Below are positions 1 through 5,300 of a stretch of DNA of 5,300 bases, piece by piece; within the stretch, counting starts at the first letter, position 1, and each line of letters opens with the position of its first letter. Below the pieces are notes generated by a model. It made no database searches, was not told the origin of the DNA, and saw only the letters and a list, made by a program, of their open reading frames with translations. Origin of the DNA: Pseudomonadota bacterium. GTDB lineage: Bacteria > Pseudomonadota > Gammaproteobacteria > Burkholderiales > Burkholderiaceae_C. Both the position numbers and the translations under genes were made by a program. The stretch spans positions 1 through 5,300 of the forward strand of contig JAEZKX010000128.1 in NCBI GenBank assembly GCA_023436025.1, given 5' to 3'.

Positions 1-745
1 GCACCCAGGCCTTGGGCGAGAAGCCGATCGCCAGCGGCAGCCGCTGGCCGGCCACGCGCTGCAGTCCCTGCACCGGGTCGGCCAGCAGCGCCGGCGCGAT
101 GGCGGGTTCCTTCGGCGCCAGCACGGCGACCCAGACGCACTGGTCGACGGTGTTGGAGAAATCGAGCGCCGGCCCCTTGCCGTCGGAGCCCATGGTGACA
201 GTCTCGTAGGGCGCCACGGTCTCCTGCGTGCCCTGGGCGCGCTTCACCGCGTCGACGCTGGCCTGCACCATGGTGCGCACGCCGGAATCGAGCGCAGCGA
301 TAAAGGCGCTGACCCGACCCGGCTGGGAAAGTTCATCCTCGGTCAGCAGGCTGCGCCGCGCCACCGTCACGCAATCGAGCGGCCACACGGTCAGTTCCTG
401 CGTGACCGTGAACACCGTCTTGCCGGCCTTCACCTGGTCGCCCGCGTAGACGCGCACGCCGGCTGCCTGCTTGCCTTCGAAGCGCAGCAGCGCACGGGCC
501 GGGCGTGCCGGCCGCAGCGGGATGTCCAGCAGCTTGAGGAAGGCGACGTGGGTCGCTTCCGGGATCTGGTTGAATCGGAACTGCAGCCCCTCGGCAAGAT
601 AGGCGAACAGCTGCAGCAGCGTGATGCCGACGTCGCTGTCGTGGTGGTCGGTCCACTCGGGCGTGTAGACCGGGATGCGGTTGCGCAGCTCGAGGAACAG
701 GTCTTCGAAGCTGCGGTCGTCGAGGACAGGAGCGATCAGGGGCAT
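1..745 (-). CDS. Baseplate J/gp6-like wedge protein, N-terminal part (runs off window)
   Basis: This is the first 248 residues of a larger protein; no stop is reached before the left edge. ATG at 745-743 is preceded by GGAG (754-757) eight bases upstream. Residues 8-80 carry the pattern I associate with the putative baseplate assembly proteins of contractile systems (gp6/baseplate-J-like, Afp11 position): an early LDDRSFEDLFLELRNRIP helix, then a Trp followed by DSDVGITLLQLFAYLAEGLQ, then NQIPEATHVAFLKLLDIPLRPA. After residue 85 comes a beta-rich stretch (RALLRFEG, AGVRVYAGDQVKAG, VFTVTQELTV) typical of the body of these proteins. In the family it forms the wedge ring that joins hub to sheath. 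It follows the gp25 gene by 13 bases, the usual order. The class assignment is firm; the exact subfamily cannot be judged without the C-terminus. Confidence 0.87.
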   Translation of the reverse strand, partial: MPLIAPVLDDRSFEDLFLELRNRIPVYTPEWTDHHDSDVGITLLQLFAYLAEGLQFRFNQIPEATHVAFLKLLDIPLRPARPARALLRFEGKQAAGVRVYAGDQVKAGKTVFTVTQELTVWPLDCVTVARRSLLTEDELSQPGRVSAFIAALDSGVRTMVQASVDAVKRAQGTQETVAPYETVTMGSDGKGPALDFSNTVDQCVWVAVLAPKEPAIAPALLADPVQGLQRVAGQRLPLAIGFSPKAWV

Positions 746-753
746 GGCCGTGG

Positions 754-757
754 CTCC
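754..757 (-). promoter_or_regulatory. Ribosome binding site of the J-like wedge gene
   Basis: On the minus strand GGAG lies eight bases before the ATG at 745-743, inside the 13-base gap after the gp25 stop codon. It fixes the start of the wedge gene and indicates independent ribosome loading as well as coupling. Confidence 0.6.
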
Positions 758-758
758 G

Positions 759-1163
759 TCACCGGTCCCGTTCCAGGTAGAACGGGTAGACCAGAACGTC
801 CTGGCGCGCATCCAGCACGTGCGCGTAGTGGATCTCGATCAGCACCATCGCCAGGTCGTCGGTCGGCGTGACGGCGACCGCGACCAGCGTGACGCGCGGC
901 TCCCAGCGTCCCAGCGCCTGCGCGATCTCGCGCTCGATCGCGGCGCGCGTCGCCGGGTTGTTGGGATGCATCAGGTAGCGGCGCAGCCCGCAGCCGAAAT
1001 CCGGCCGCATCAGGCGCTCGCCGGGGTCGGTGTCCAGCAGCGTGAAGATCGCCTGGCGCACTTTCTCCGGGCCGGCCGCGAGCGGCAGCCGTCCGGCCTG
1101 CAGACCTAGCGGCTGACCCAGGCCCTGCCCAAGGCGCTGGAAGCGATCGAGGACGGCGCTCAT
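759..1163 (-). CDS. GPW/gp25 family baseplate wedge protein
   Basis: A 134-residue protein, the normal size for the GPW/gp25 family, whose members (T4 gp25, P2 gpW, TssE, Afp9) form part of the inner baseplate wedge and nucleate the sheath. The core signature is clear: GPEKVRQAIFTLLDTDPGER at 31-50, LMRPDFGCGL at 51-60 and HPNNPATRAAIEREIAQAL at 66-84. A beta hairpin follows (VTLVAVAV at 91-98 and MVLIEIHYAH at 106-115). The frame stays open upstream to about 1580, but the ATG at 1163-1161 is chosen for three reasons: it has GAGGGG six bases upstream, it gives a family-sized protein, and it overlaps the preceding stop as ATGA. The upstream extension would lie entirely inside the neighbouring gene. 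Translation is probably coupled to that gene. Confidence 0.95.
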   Translation of the reverse strand: MSAVLDRFQRLGQGLGQPLGLQAGRLPLAAGPEKVRQAIFTLLDTDPGERLMRPDFGCGLRRYLMHPNNPATRAAIEREIAQALGRWEPRVTLVAVAVTPTDDLAMVLIEIHYAHVLDARQDVLVYPFYLERDR

Positions 1164-2953
1164 GCCGCGCCCCTCGCCGGCCAGACCGGCGTCACCGACG
1201 TTTCGTGTTGGAGCGGCTCGCCCACCGGCGGCGGCGGCGGCAGGCTGCCGTCGGGGTTGGCTTGCAGCGACTTGTTGTCGGCGTAGGACTGGGCCATGGA
1301 CGCAAGCGCGTTGTTGGACAGGTGCGAGAGGTCGGGCGCATCGGGCAGGTCGCCCTCGAGGTCGGGCCCGGCGTCGGCCACCAGCAGGTCCTCCAGCGTG
1401 TCGGTGCCGCCTTGCAGCAGGGCGTTGAGTTCGTCGGCCGTCTTCTCCACGCCGTCGATCTCCAGCGCGAAGTCGGCGTCGAAGTCGATGCCCGGCGGCG
1501 TCACGGCCAGCGCGGCATCGACCTTCATCGAGATGCCCACCTTCGGCAGGATGCAGAAGCGCAGCAGCAGCAGGAACCACAGCTGGAAGATGAACACCAC
1601 GATGGGCAGGAAGATGTTCAGCAGGAACAGCGCGACGATGGTGATCAGCGGGATCGAGAAGCTGCAGATGGCGGGACCGCCGAGGCCGCCGGGCGAGATG
1701 TGCTGCGGCTGGTCGAAGCGCACGGGCGACAGCTTGCCGCGCGGCCGCAGCGCCGCCTGCGCGGCGAGGTCGCGTACGTCGGGCATGCGGATGGTGATGG
1801 GGCGGTTGGCGCTGCCCAGCACGTCAAAGGGCGCGGCCAGCCGGAAGGCTTCGGTCGGCAGGCTCCAGGTGAGCGTCCCGCCGCAGTCGGGCGTGCGGCC
1901 GGCCTTGGGCGGGCAGTCGTGGTGGGCGCGCACGAAGCACCAGGCTTCGTAGGTGCTGCCGTCGTCGAAGTGGGGCTTGCCGTCGCTGCCATGCTGCAGG
2001 TCCTGGGTCGGCACCACGCCGTACCAGAAGGTGCGGCCGGCCGCGTCGTGCGCCGTTTCGCGCGGATCCGGCACCAGCGGGAACAGCGGGTAGACCTGTT
2101 CGCCGGAGGTGATGTCGGCGACCCGCGCCTCGCCTTCCAGCTTGCGCCAGTCGCCCTGCACGGCTGGCGTGGCGCCCGGCGCCGCCGGGAACCAGCCGTC
2201 GATTTCCACCGCGATGCCCCGCTCGGCCTGCCAGGCGGCGAAGCTGATGCGCTTGTCCGCGACTTCCTTGCGCCGGCGTGACACCAGTGCGGCGCCGCTG
2301 GCGAGGCCTTCCGCCGCGGCCAGTTGCTGCAGCCGCTGGCGGGCGTTCTCGCGCAGCTGCTCCTTGCCTTGCGGGTCGGTGGTGGCATCGACCAGCGTCA
2401 GCAGCTCGAACAGGTCGGCCTCCGCCTTGCGCACGCCCTTGGCCTGCGCTTCCAGCGCGGCGGCGCTGACACCTTCGGGCAGCACGCTGCGCCGGCGCCG
2501 GACCACGAAGCCGGCCTGGCAGACCTTCTGCCGAGCCACGCGCGGAAAGCCAGGCTCGTCGCAATGCAGCTCGCAGCTCACGATGTAGTGGCGGTCGTGC
2601 GTCGGCTGGTACAGCTTGCGCAGGGTGCCGGGCGCCAGCCGGGCGCGGAACGGGTTGGCGCCGGATCCCTTGGGCAGCGGCTCGCCCTTGGCATCGAGCG
2701 CGAACAGCGTGCCCAGCTTGCCCCCGACCTTGGCGCTCACCAGGTCGTGCTCCTGCACCACGTCGACCACTTCGTCGAACTTCAGCGAATGCTGCGGCTG
2801 CTTCAGGAACTGCGCCATGAAGTCGTTGCCGGCGAACTTCTGCAGAGCGGGCCTCGCCACGCGGCCGTCGTCGGGCAGGCCCGGCCGCGGCCAGCGGTAC
2901 CAAGGGCCGACCAGGCGCCAGTGCGCGGTTCTGGCATGCACGGCGTTTACCAC
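1160..2953 (-). CDS. Unrecognised 597-residue protein with long hydrophobic segment, between spike and gp25
   Basis: Function unknown. I chose GTG at 2953-2951: it has GGGG (2959-2962) five bases upstream and overlaps the spike stop by seven bases. The in-frame GTG at 2941 has no suitable Shine-Dalgarno site and the first in-frame ATG (2818) is far inside. Visible parts are: an aromatic N-terminus (WRLVGPWYRWPRPG at 12-25); a Cys patch at C127, C131 and C145; a charged helical region at about 163-240; a second Cys/His patch (C339, H344, H345, C347, C357); an uncharged hydrophobic stretch at about 429-469 containing CSFSIPLITIVALFLL and bounded by C430 and C467; an acidic region at about 488-540; and a proline run (PPPPP) near 572-576. 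There is no N-terminal signal peptide. The hydrophobic stretch could be one or two membrane spans or a buried core. The gene's place after the spike is where tip proteins often lie, but I see no PAAR repeat. It resembles uncharacterised proteins I associate with contractile-injection loci, a memory I cannot verify here. Confidence 0.88.
   Translation of the reverse strand: MVNAVHARTAHWRLVGPWYRWPRPGLPDDGRVARPALQKFAGNDFMAQFLKQPQHSLKFDEVVDVVQEHDLVSAKVGGKLGTLFALDAKGEPLPKGSGANPFRARLAPGTLRKLYQPTHDRHYIVSCELHCDEPGFPRVARQKVCQAGFVVRRRRSVLPEGVSAAALEAQAKGVRKAEADLFELLTLVDATTDPQGKEQLRENARQRLQQLAAAEGLASGAALVSRRRKEVADKRISFAAWQAERGIAVEIDGWFPAAPGATPAVQGDWRKLEGEARVADITSGEQVYPLFPLVPDPRETAHDAAGRTFWYGVVPTQDLQHGSDGKPHFDDGSTYEAWCFVRAHHDCPPKAGRTPDCGGTLTWSLPTEAFRLAAPFDVLGSANRPITIRMPDVRDLAAQAALRPRGKLSPVRFDQPQHISPGGLGGPAICSFSIPLITIVALFLLNIFLPIVVFIFQLWFLLLLRFCILPKVGISMKVDAALAVTPPGIDFDADFALEIDGVEKTADELNALLQGGTDTLEDLLVADAGPDLEGDLPDAPDLSHLSNNALASMAQSYADNKSLQANPDGSLPPPPPVGEPLQHETSVTPVWPARGAA
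1170..1175 (-). promoter_or_regulatory. Ribosome binding site deciding the gp25 start
   Basis: GAGGGG on the minus strand, six bases before the ATG at 1163. It lies within the last codons of the 597-residue gene. It is the main reason for preferring this start over any upstream in-frame codon. Confidence 0.65.
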
Positions 2954-3615
2954 ACGTTCCCCGCGCCCGGCGTGTAGCTGGGCGAGACCACGCCGGACGA
3001 AGCGATCAGCGTCGTGCACTGCACGACCCCGTCGCACATCACCATGCCGGAGTGCACGTTGAGGGCGGAGGCGTTGATCTCCACCGTCGCATTGGCCGTC
3101 ACCGTCACCTGGCCGGCGATGTTGATGTTGATCTTGCTGCCGTTGCTGTGCTGCAGGGTCAGCTCCTGCGCGCTGTCGTCCAGCACCAGCTTATGGCCGC
3201 TCTTCATCGATAGCGTCACCTTGGCGGCGCCGCTGGTGTCGTCGAACTGCAGCAGGCTGCCGGAACGGGTCTTCCAGCTGCGCTTGTTGTTGGCGCTTTC
3301 GGCGGACTCCGGTAGCGCGCGGTTGCCGTTCCAGCAGCAGCCCACGATGTAGGGCCGGGTCGGGTCGCCGGCCTCGAAGCCCACCACCACCTGCGAATCG
3401 ACTTCGGGCAGCACTTCGAAGCCCTGGTCCTTGTCCGCATAAGGCGACAGCAGCGTGGCCCAGGCGGACACGCTGGCGCCGGCGGCGCCGAACATCGGGA
3501 AGCTTACCTTGATGCGGCCCTTGCCGTCGGGGTCCACCAGGTCGCTGACGATGGCCGGGTACAGCCCGAACCAGCGCGGGCCTTCGCCGTCGCGGGGAGG
3601 GCCGTCGCCTCTCAT
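2947..3615 (-). CDS. Phage baseplate assembly protein V / gp5-VgrG C-terminal-like spike
   Basis: A 222-residue central spike protein expected to trimerise at the tip of the tube. Residues 15-96 form the gp5/VgrG OB domain: FGLYPAIVSDLVDPDGKGRI, then WATLLSPYADKDQGFEVLPE, then QVVVGFEAGDPTRPYIVG and CCWNG. Residues about 112-205 are a repeating beta region (LLQFDD, KVTLSMKSGHKLVLDD, ELTLQHSNGSKININI, VTVTANATVEINAS) matching the spike beta-helix of the family. The protein ends in SPSYTPGAGNVW. No lysozyme domain (unlike T4 gp5), no PAAR domain and no toxin extension are present. ATG at 3615-3613 has GGGAG seven bases upstream and overlaps the hub stop as ATGA. The frame is open further upstream to about 4155, but that part only shadows the hub gene. 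Together with the hub protein it makes a split VgrG. Confidence 0.94.
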   Translation of the reverse strand: MRGDGPPRDGEGPRWFGLYPAIVSDLVDPDGKGRIKVSFPMFGAAGASVSAWATLLSPYADKDQGFEVLPEVDSQVVVGFEAGDPTRPYIVGCCWNGNRALPESAESANNKRSWKTRSGSLLQFDDTSGAAKVTLSMKSGHKLVLDDSAQELTLQHSNGSKININIAGQVTVTANATVEINASALNVHSGMVMCDGVVQCTTLIASSGVVSPSYTPGAGNVW

Positions 3616-4706
3616 GAGAGGTCTCCCAGCCAGGGGCGCTCGGCCTCGAAGTGCGTGCGGTAGCCGGCCTCCAGGTCGAACTGGTGGCGCACGCGCGTGA
3701 CGCAGTAGCCCTCGCCCTCGAACATGGGGCTGACGCGTTCCAGCTTCAGCACGGTGCCGACGCGGATGGCGGTGTTGCCGTCGGCGATGCCGCTGACGCC
3801 GACGAAGCGGCGTGCGCGCGCGAGCAGGGCGGCCTTCGCGATCGCGGTGGCCTGTGCGTCCTGCAGCGGCACCTCGCGCACTCGGTAGCTGACGCGCTCG
3901 CCGAAGGCGCGCTCCAGCACCTGCGGGCCGTGCGTGTGGCCCTGCGCTTCGCCGGCTACCACGCTGGCGGCCGCTTCCTCGTTGATCGCGTCCTGCTCCT
4001 GATCGTCGAAACCGCCCACCACCACCTTGCTGCGCTGGTGCGCCAGGTCGGCGCGCAGCCGCGCCTGCACCAGCGTGCTGCCCTGGATCAGGGTCAGCTG
4101 GTTGCCGTTGCGGCGGTCGCGCGTGGCCACGTGCAGCGCGCCGTCGGCCACCCACACTTCAGCGGCGAGGCGGCGCGCTCGCTCGCGCAGGAAGGCCAGG
4201 TCGCTCTGGTTCCATTGCTGGATCACCGGCCAGGTCGGGCCCTGCACATCGGCGCTGGGCAACAAGCCGTGTTCCGACGCGATCTGCTGCACCAGGTCGC
4301 CGTCGCTGACGTTCTCATAGGTCTTGAAGCGGCGGGTCATGCGCAGGTCCATCAGCCGGTCTTCGGCGAACACCATCACTTCGGCGGTGCGGCCCTGGTC
4401 CATGGCCAGTTCCAGTGCGCTGACCTTGCCGTCGAACATCGTCTCGCGCGCATCGCTGGGGCCCAGTGCCACTTCGAGCGCCTTGCCGAAATCCAGCACG
4501 CTGCCGTCCAGCCAGTTCAGCTGCTCGTCGCGCTCGCCGTGCTTCGGCCCAATCGCGACGAAGCTGGCCTGCAGGCGCTTCATGCCATGCACGTCTTCCT
4601 CCACCTGCAGCCGCTGCAGGTCGCGCGCGAGCTCCGCGCGAACCTGGCCCGCCACTTTGAGCTCTGGCTGGGTGGATGCTTGCAGCTGCGGGCTGGCGGC
4701 AGGCAT
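3612..4706 (-). CDS. Phage late control D / gp27-like baseplate hub protein (VgrG N-terminal half)
   Basis: A 364-residue hub protein of the gpD/gp27 type, which forms the trimeric ring joining spike to tube. Family landmarks appear in order: a beta-rich first domain with FDGKVSALEL at 91-100 and the VMVFAEDRLMDLRMTRR stretch at 110-126; the TYENVSDGDLVQQIASEHGL helix region at 129-148; VIQQWNQSDLAFLRERARRL at 161-180; RLRADLAHQRSKVVVGGFD at 217-235; and the closing beta domain with GEGYCVTRVRHQF at 331-343 and THFEAERPWLG at 351-361. Length is normal for the stand-alone hub. ATG at 4706-4704 has GAAGGA (4715-4720) eight bases upstream. It begins 12 bases after the small upstream gene and overlaps the spike gene by four bases. 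The hub and spike, fused in canonical VgrG, are separate genes here. Confidence 0.94.
   Translation of the reverse strand: MPAASPQLQASTQPELKVAGQVRAELARDLQRLQVEEDVHGMKRLQASFVAIGPKHGERDEQLNWLDGSVLDFGKALEVALGPSDARETMFDGKVSALELAMDQGRTAEVMVFAEDRLMDLRMTRRFKTYENVSDGDLVQQIASEHGLLPSADVQGPTWPVIQQWNQSDLAFLRERARRLAAEVWVADGALHVATRDRRNGNQLTLIQGSTLVQARLRADLAHQRSKVVVGGFDDQEQDAINEEAAASVVAGEAQGHTHGPQVLERAFGERVSYRVREVPLQDAQATAIAKAALLARARRFVGVSGIADGNTAIRVGTVLKLERVSPMFEGEGYCVTRVRHQFDLEAGYRTHFEAERPWLGDLS
3623..3627 (-). promoter_or_regulatory. Ribosome binding site deciding the spike gene start
   Basis: GGGAG on the minus strand, seven bases before the ATG at 3615. It lies in the final codons of the hub gene and selects this start out of a frame that stays open far upstream. 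Confidence 0.6.
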
Positions 4707-4714
4707 GGCGTGCG

Positions 4715-4720
4715 TCCTTC
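4715..4720 (-). promoter_or_regulatory. Ribosome binding site of the hub gene
   Basis: GAAGGA on the minus strand, eight bases before the ATG at 4706. It is the strongest Shine-Dalgarno match in the window. It overlaps the stop codon of the preceding small gene by two bases, so termination and re-initiation are likely coupled. Confidence 0.65.
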
Positions 4721-4892
4721 AGTCCTCGAAGCCCCAGGCCGAGGTGCGCTGCGCCAGTTCGGCGTCGCGCCGCGCGAGCTGCTGCCAGCGCGGCAGCGCA
4801 TCGGCCTTCGGCTCGCTGCGCGGCGGCTCGGCGGGCTGCTCGGAGGTCTGGATGTCGACCTGCGTGTCGACTTCATCGATGTGGATGGGCAT
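4719..4892 (-). CDS. Small DUF5908-like protein
   Basis: A 57-residue protein starting at ATG 4892-4890. The N-terminus, MPIHIDEVDTQVDI, resembles the MPIEI(K/R)EL.I beginning of DUF5908, a family of roughly this size found next to hub genes in contractile injection loci. Its biochemical role is unknown to me. The middle (about 17-30) is Pro/Glu-rich and probably disordered. The C-terminal part, LPRWQQLARRDAELAQRTSAWGFED, looks helical and amphipathic, with a conserved-looking tail. The ribosome site is weak (GAAAG six bases upstream). The frame could extend to a start near 4958, but the extra residues are basic, unlike the family, and overlap the upstream gene. Its place immediately before the hub gene supports it being real. 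The family call rests on a short N-terminal motif and should be treated as probable. Confidence 0.72.
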   Translation of the reverse strand: MPIHIDEVDTQVDIQTSEQPAEPPRSEPKADALPRWQQLARRDAELAQRTSAWGFED

Positions 4893-4918
4893 GACAGGCT
4901 TTCGTCGTGTGCGTTCGT

Positions 4919-5300
4919 TCAATGGCGGCCCTGGCAGCCGGTGCAGCCGCAGCCGCAACGGTAGCCACCGGCGTCGAGGCGGGGGGCGCGGCGCGGGCTT
5001 GAAGGTGTCGCGGCTTGCGTGCGCGGTGCGCGGCCGCCGAAGCGCGGACGCAGTGGCACGCCGGCGCCCCAGGGCCGGTCGCTGGCATCGGCGGTGCTGG
5101 CGCCGGCATGCCCGAAGGCGGCCAGGCTGCCGGCGGCGCCCTGCTGGTGTGCGCTGTCCTTCACTTTCGCGATCGCCCCTTGCAGGCCGCCGCTCTGCAC
5201 CACGGCCTGGCCTTGCCGCACCGGATCGGCGGTGGCTCCTGCCGGACGCGCCGCCTGCGGGCTGGCCGCGCCGCCGGCGAGAGCCTGCTGCGGCGCCTCC
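4919..5300 (-). CDS. C-terminal end of an unidentified protein with a terminal Cys cluster
   Basis: The frame is open from the right edge to the TGA at 4921-4919, giving the last 126 residues of a longer gene. An internal GTG at 5221 exists but nothing marks it as the true start. The sequence is rich in Ala, Gly, Pro, Gln and Arg and looks largely disordered. A short helical patch (GLQGAIAKVKDSAHQQGAAG) lies in the middle, followed by RPWGAGVPLRPRFGGRAPRT. It ends in GGYRCGCGCTGCQGRH, a C-x-C-x-C-x2-C cluster encoded by near-repeats of GCAGCC on the plus strand. Position (26 bases before the DUF5908-like gene, same strand) makes it part of the operon. In related loci this place is often taken by a LysM-type tube-to-hub adaptor, but I see no LysM domain in the visible part. 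Cargo or an accessory protein is equally possible. The frame choice is supported by the operon spacing and the lack of a better frame. Confidence 0.6.
   Translation of the reverse strand, partial: EAPQQALAGGAASPQAARPAGATADPVRQGQAVVQSGGLQGAIAKVKDSAHQQGAAGSLAAFGHAGASTADASDRPWGAGVPLRPRFGGRAPRTQAATPSSPRRAPRLDAGGYRCGCGCTGCQGRH

Noticed and set aside
1164..1580. Upstream extension of the gp25 frame
   Set aside because: It would add about 139 Ala/Arg/Gly-rich residues unlike the family. The internal ATG has a good ribosome site and ATGA coupling.
1205..2281. Plus-strand open frame (358 codons) opposite the unknown protein gene
   Set aside because: Low-complexity Gly/Arg/Gln/Val composition with no motif or ribosome site. 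The minus-strand frame is coupled to both neighbours, so this is a shadow.
1824..2903. Alternative minus-strand frame (359 codons) inside the unknown gene
   Set aside because: Arg/Ala-rich composition typical of an off-frame read. It lacks the structured pattern of the chosen frame and is not coupled to the neighbours.
2947..3615. Lysozyme, PAAR or effector extension on the spike protein
   Set aside because: The protein ends shortly after the beta region with no extra domain, and no PAAR repeat or catalytic motif is visible.
3616..4155. Upstream extension of the spike frame
   Set aside because: The added sequence is Arg/Ala/Gly-rich shadow of the hub gene. The OB domain begins right after the ATG at 3615.
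4934..4957. Short tandem GCAGCC-like repeat as a microsatellite or regulatory repeat
   Set aside because: It is only a few imperfect units and is explained by the Gly-Cys codons of the coding frame.
3651..4964. Long plus-strand open frame (437 codons) opposite the hub gene
   Set aside because: Its translation is rich in His, Ala, Val, Leu and Arg with no recognisable motif. It mirrors the hub gene, whose motifs are clear, and spans three minus-strand genes. This is a usual antisense shadow at high GC.
1..5300. CRISPR array, tRNA/rRNA, insertion sequence, promoter or intrinsic terminator
   Set aside because: The window is almost fully coding, with no gap over 26 bases. I saw no spaced repeats, inverted-repeat ends, transposase motifs or hairpin followed by a T-run.

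Overview
The window is a compact minus-strand operon of about two-thirds G+C. It encodes the hub, spike and inner-baseplate proteins of a contractile, phage-tail-like injection system. High GC, G/C-ending third positions and Shine-Dalgarno sites such as GAAGGA, GGGAG and GAGGGG suggest a GC-rich proteobacterium, possibly one of the Burkholderiales. No rRNA, tRNA or housekeeping gene is present to fix the taxon.

Transcription runs from right to left. In that order the window holds: (1) the 3' end of an unidentified gene with an Ala/Gly/Pro-rich C-terminus ending in a cysteine cluster (4919-5300); (2) a 57-residue protein resembling the DUF5908 family (4719-4892); (3) a gpD/gp27-like baseplate hub protein, equivalent to the N-terminal half of VgrG (3612-4706); (4) a gpV/gp5-like spike protein with an OB fold and beta-rich spike, equivalent to the C-terminal half of VgrG (2947-3615); (5) a 597-residue protein of unknown function with one very long hydrophobic segment (1160-2953); (6) a GPW/gp25-type baseplate wedge protein (759-1163); (7) the N-terminal 248 residues of a large baseplate-J/gp6-like wedge protein running off the left edge (1-745).

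The genes are tightly coupled. Two junctions are 4-base ATGA overlaps (hub/spike and unknown/gp25), one is a 7-base overlap using a GTG start (spike/unknown), and the remaining gaps are 12, 13 and 26 bases. I see no internal promoter, terminator, mobile element, repeat array or RNA gene. The expected assembly is a hub (gpD) carrying a spike (gpV), surrounded by wedge proteins (gp25 and the J-like protein), on which tube and sheath polymerise. Sheath, tube, AAA+ ATPase and tape-measure genes would lie outside the window.

The split hub and spike genes, the small DUF5908-like protein, and the order hub-spike-(unknown)-gp25-J fit an extracellular contractile injection system (eCIS) better than a type VI secretion system or an ordinary prophage. 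This is an inference from gene order and remembered family patterns. The least explained element is the 597-residue protein, which sits where a spike-tip (PAAR-type) gene often lies but shows no PAAR signature. It carries a roughly 40-residue hydrophobic segment and two Cys-rich patches instead.
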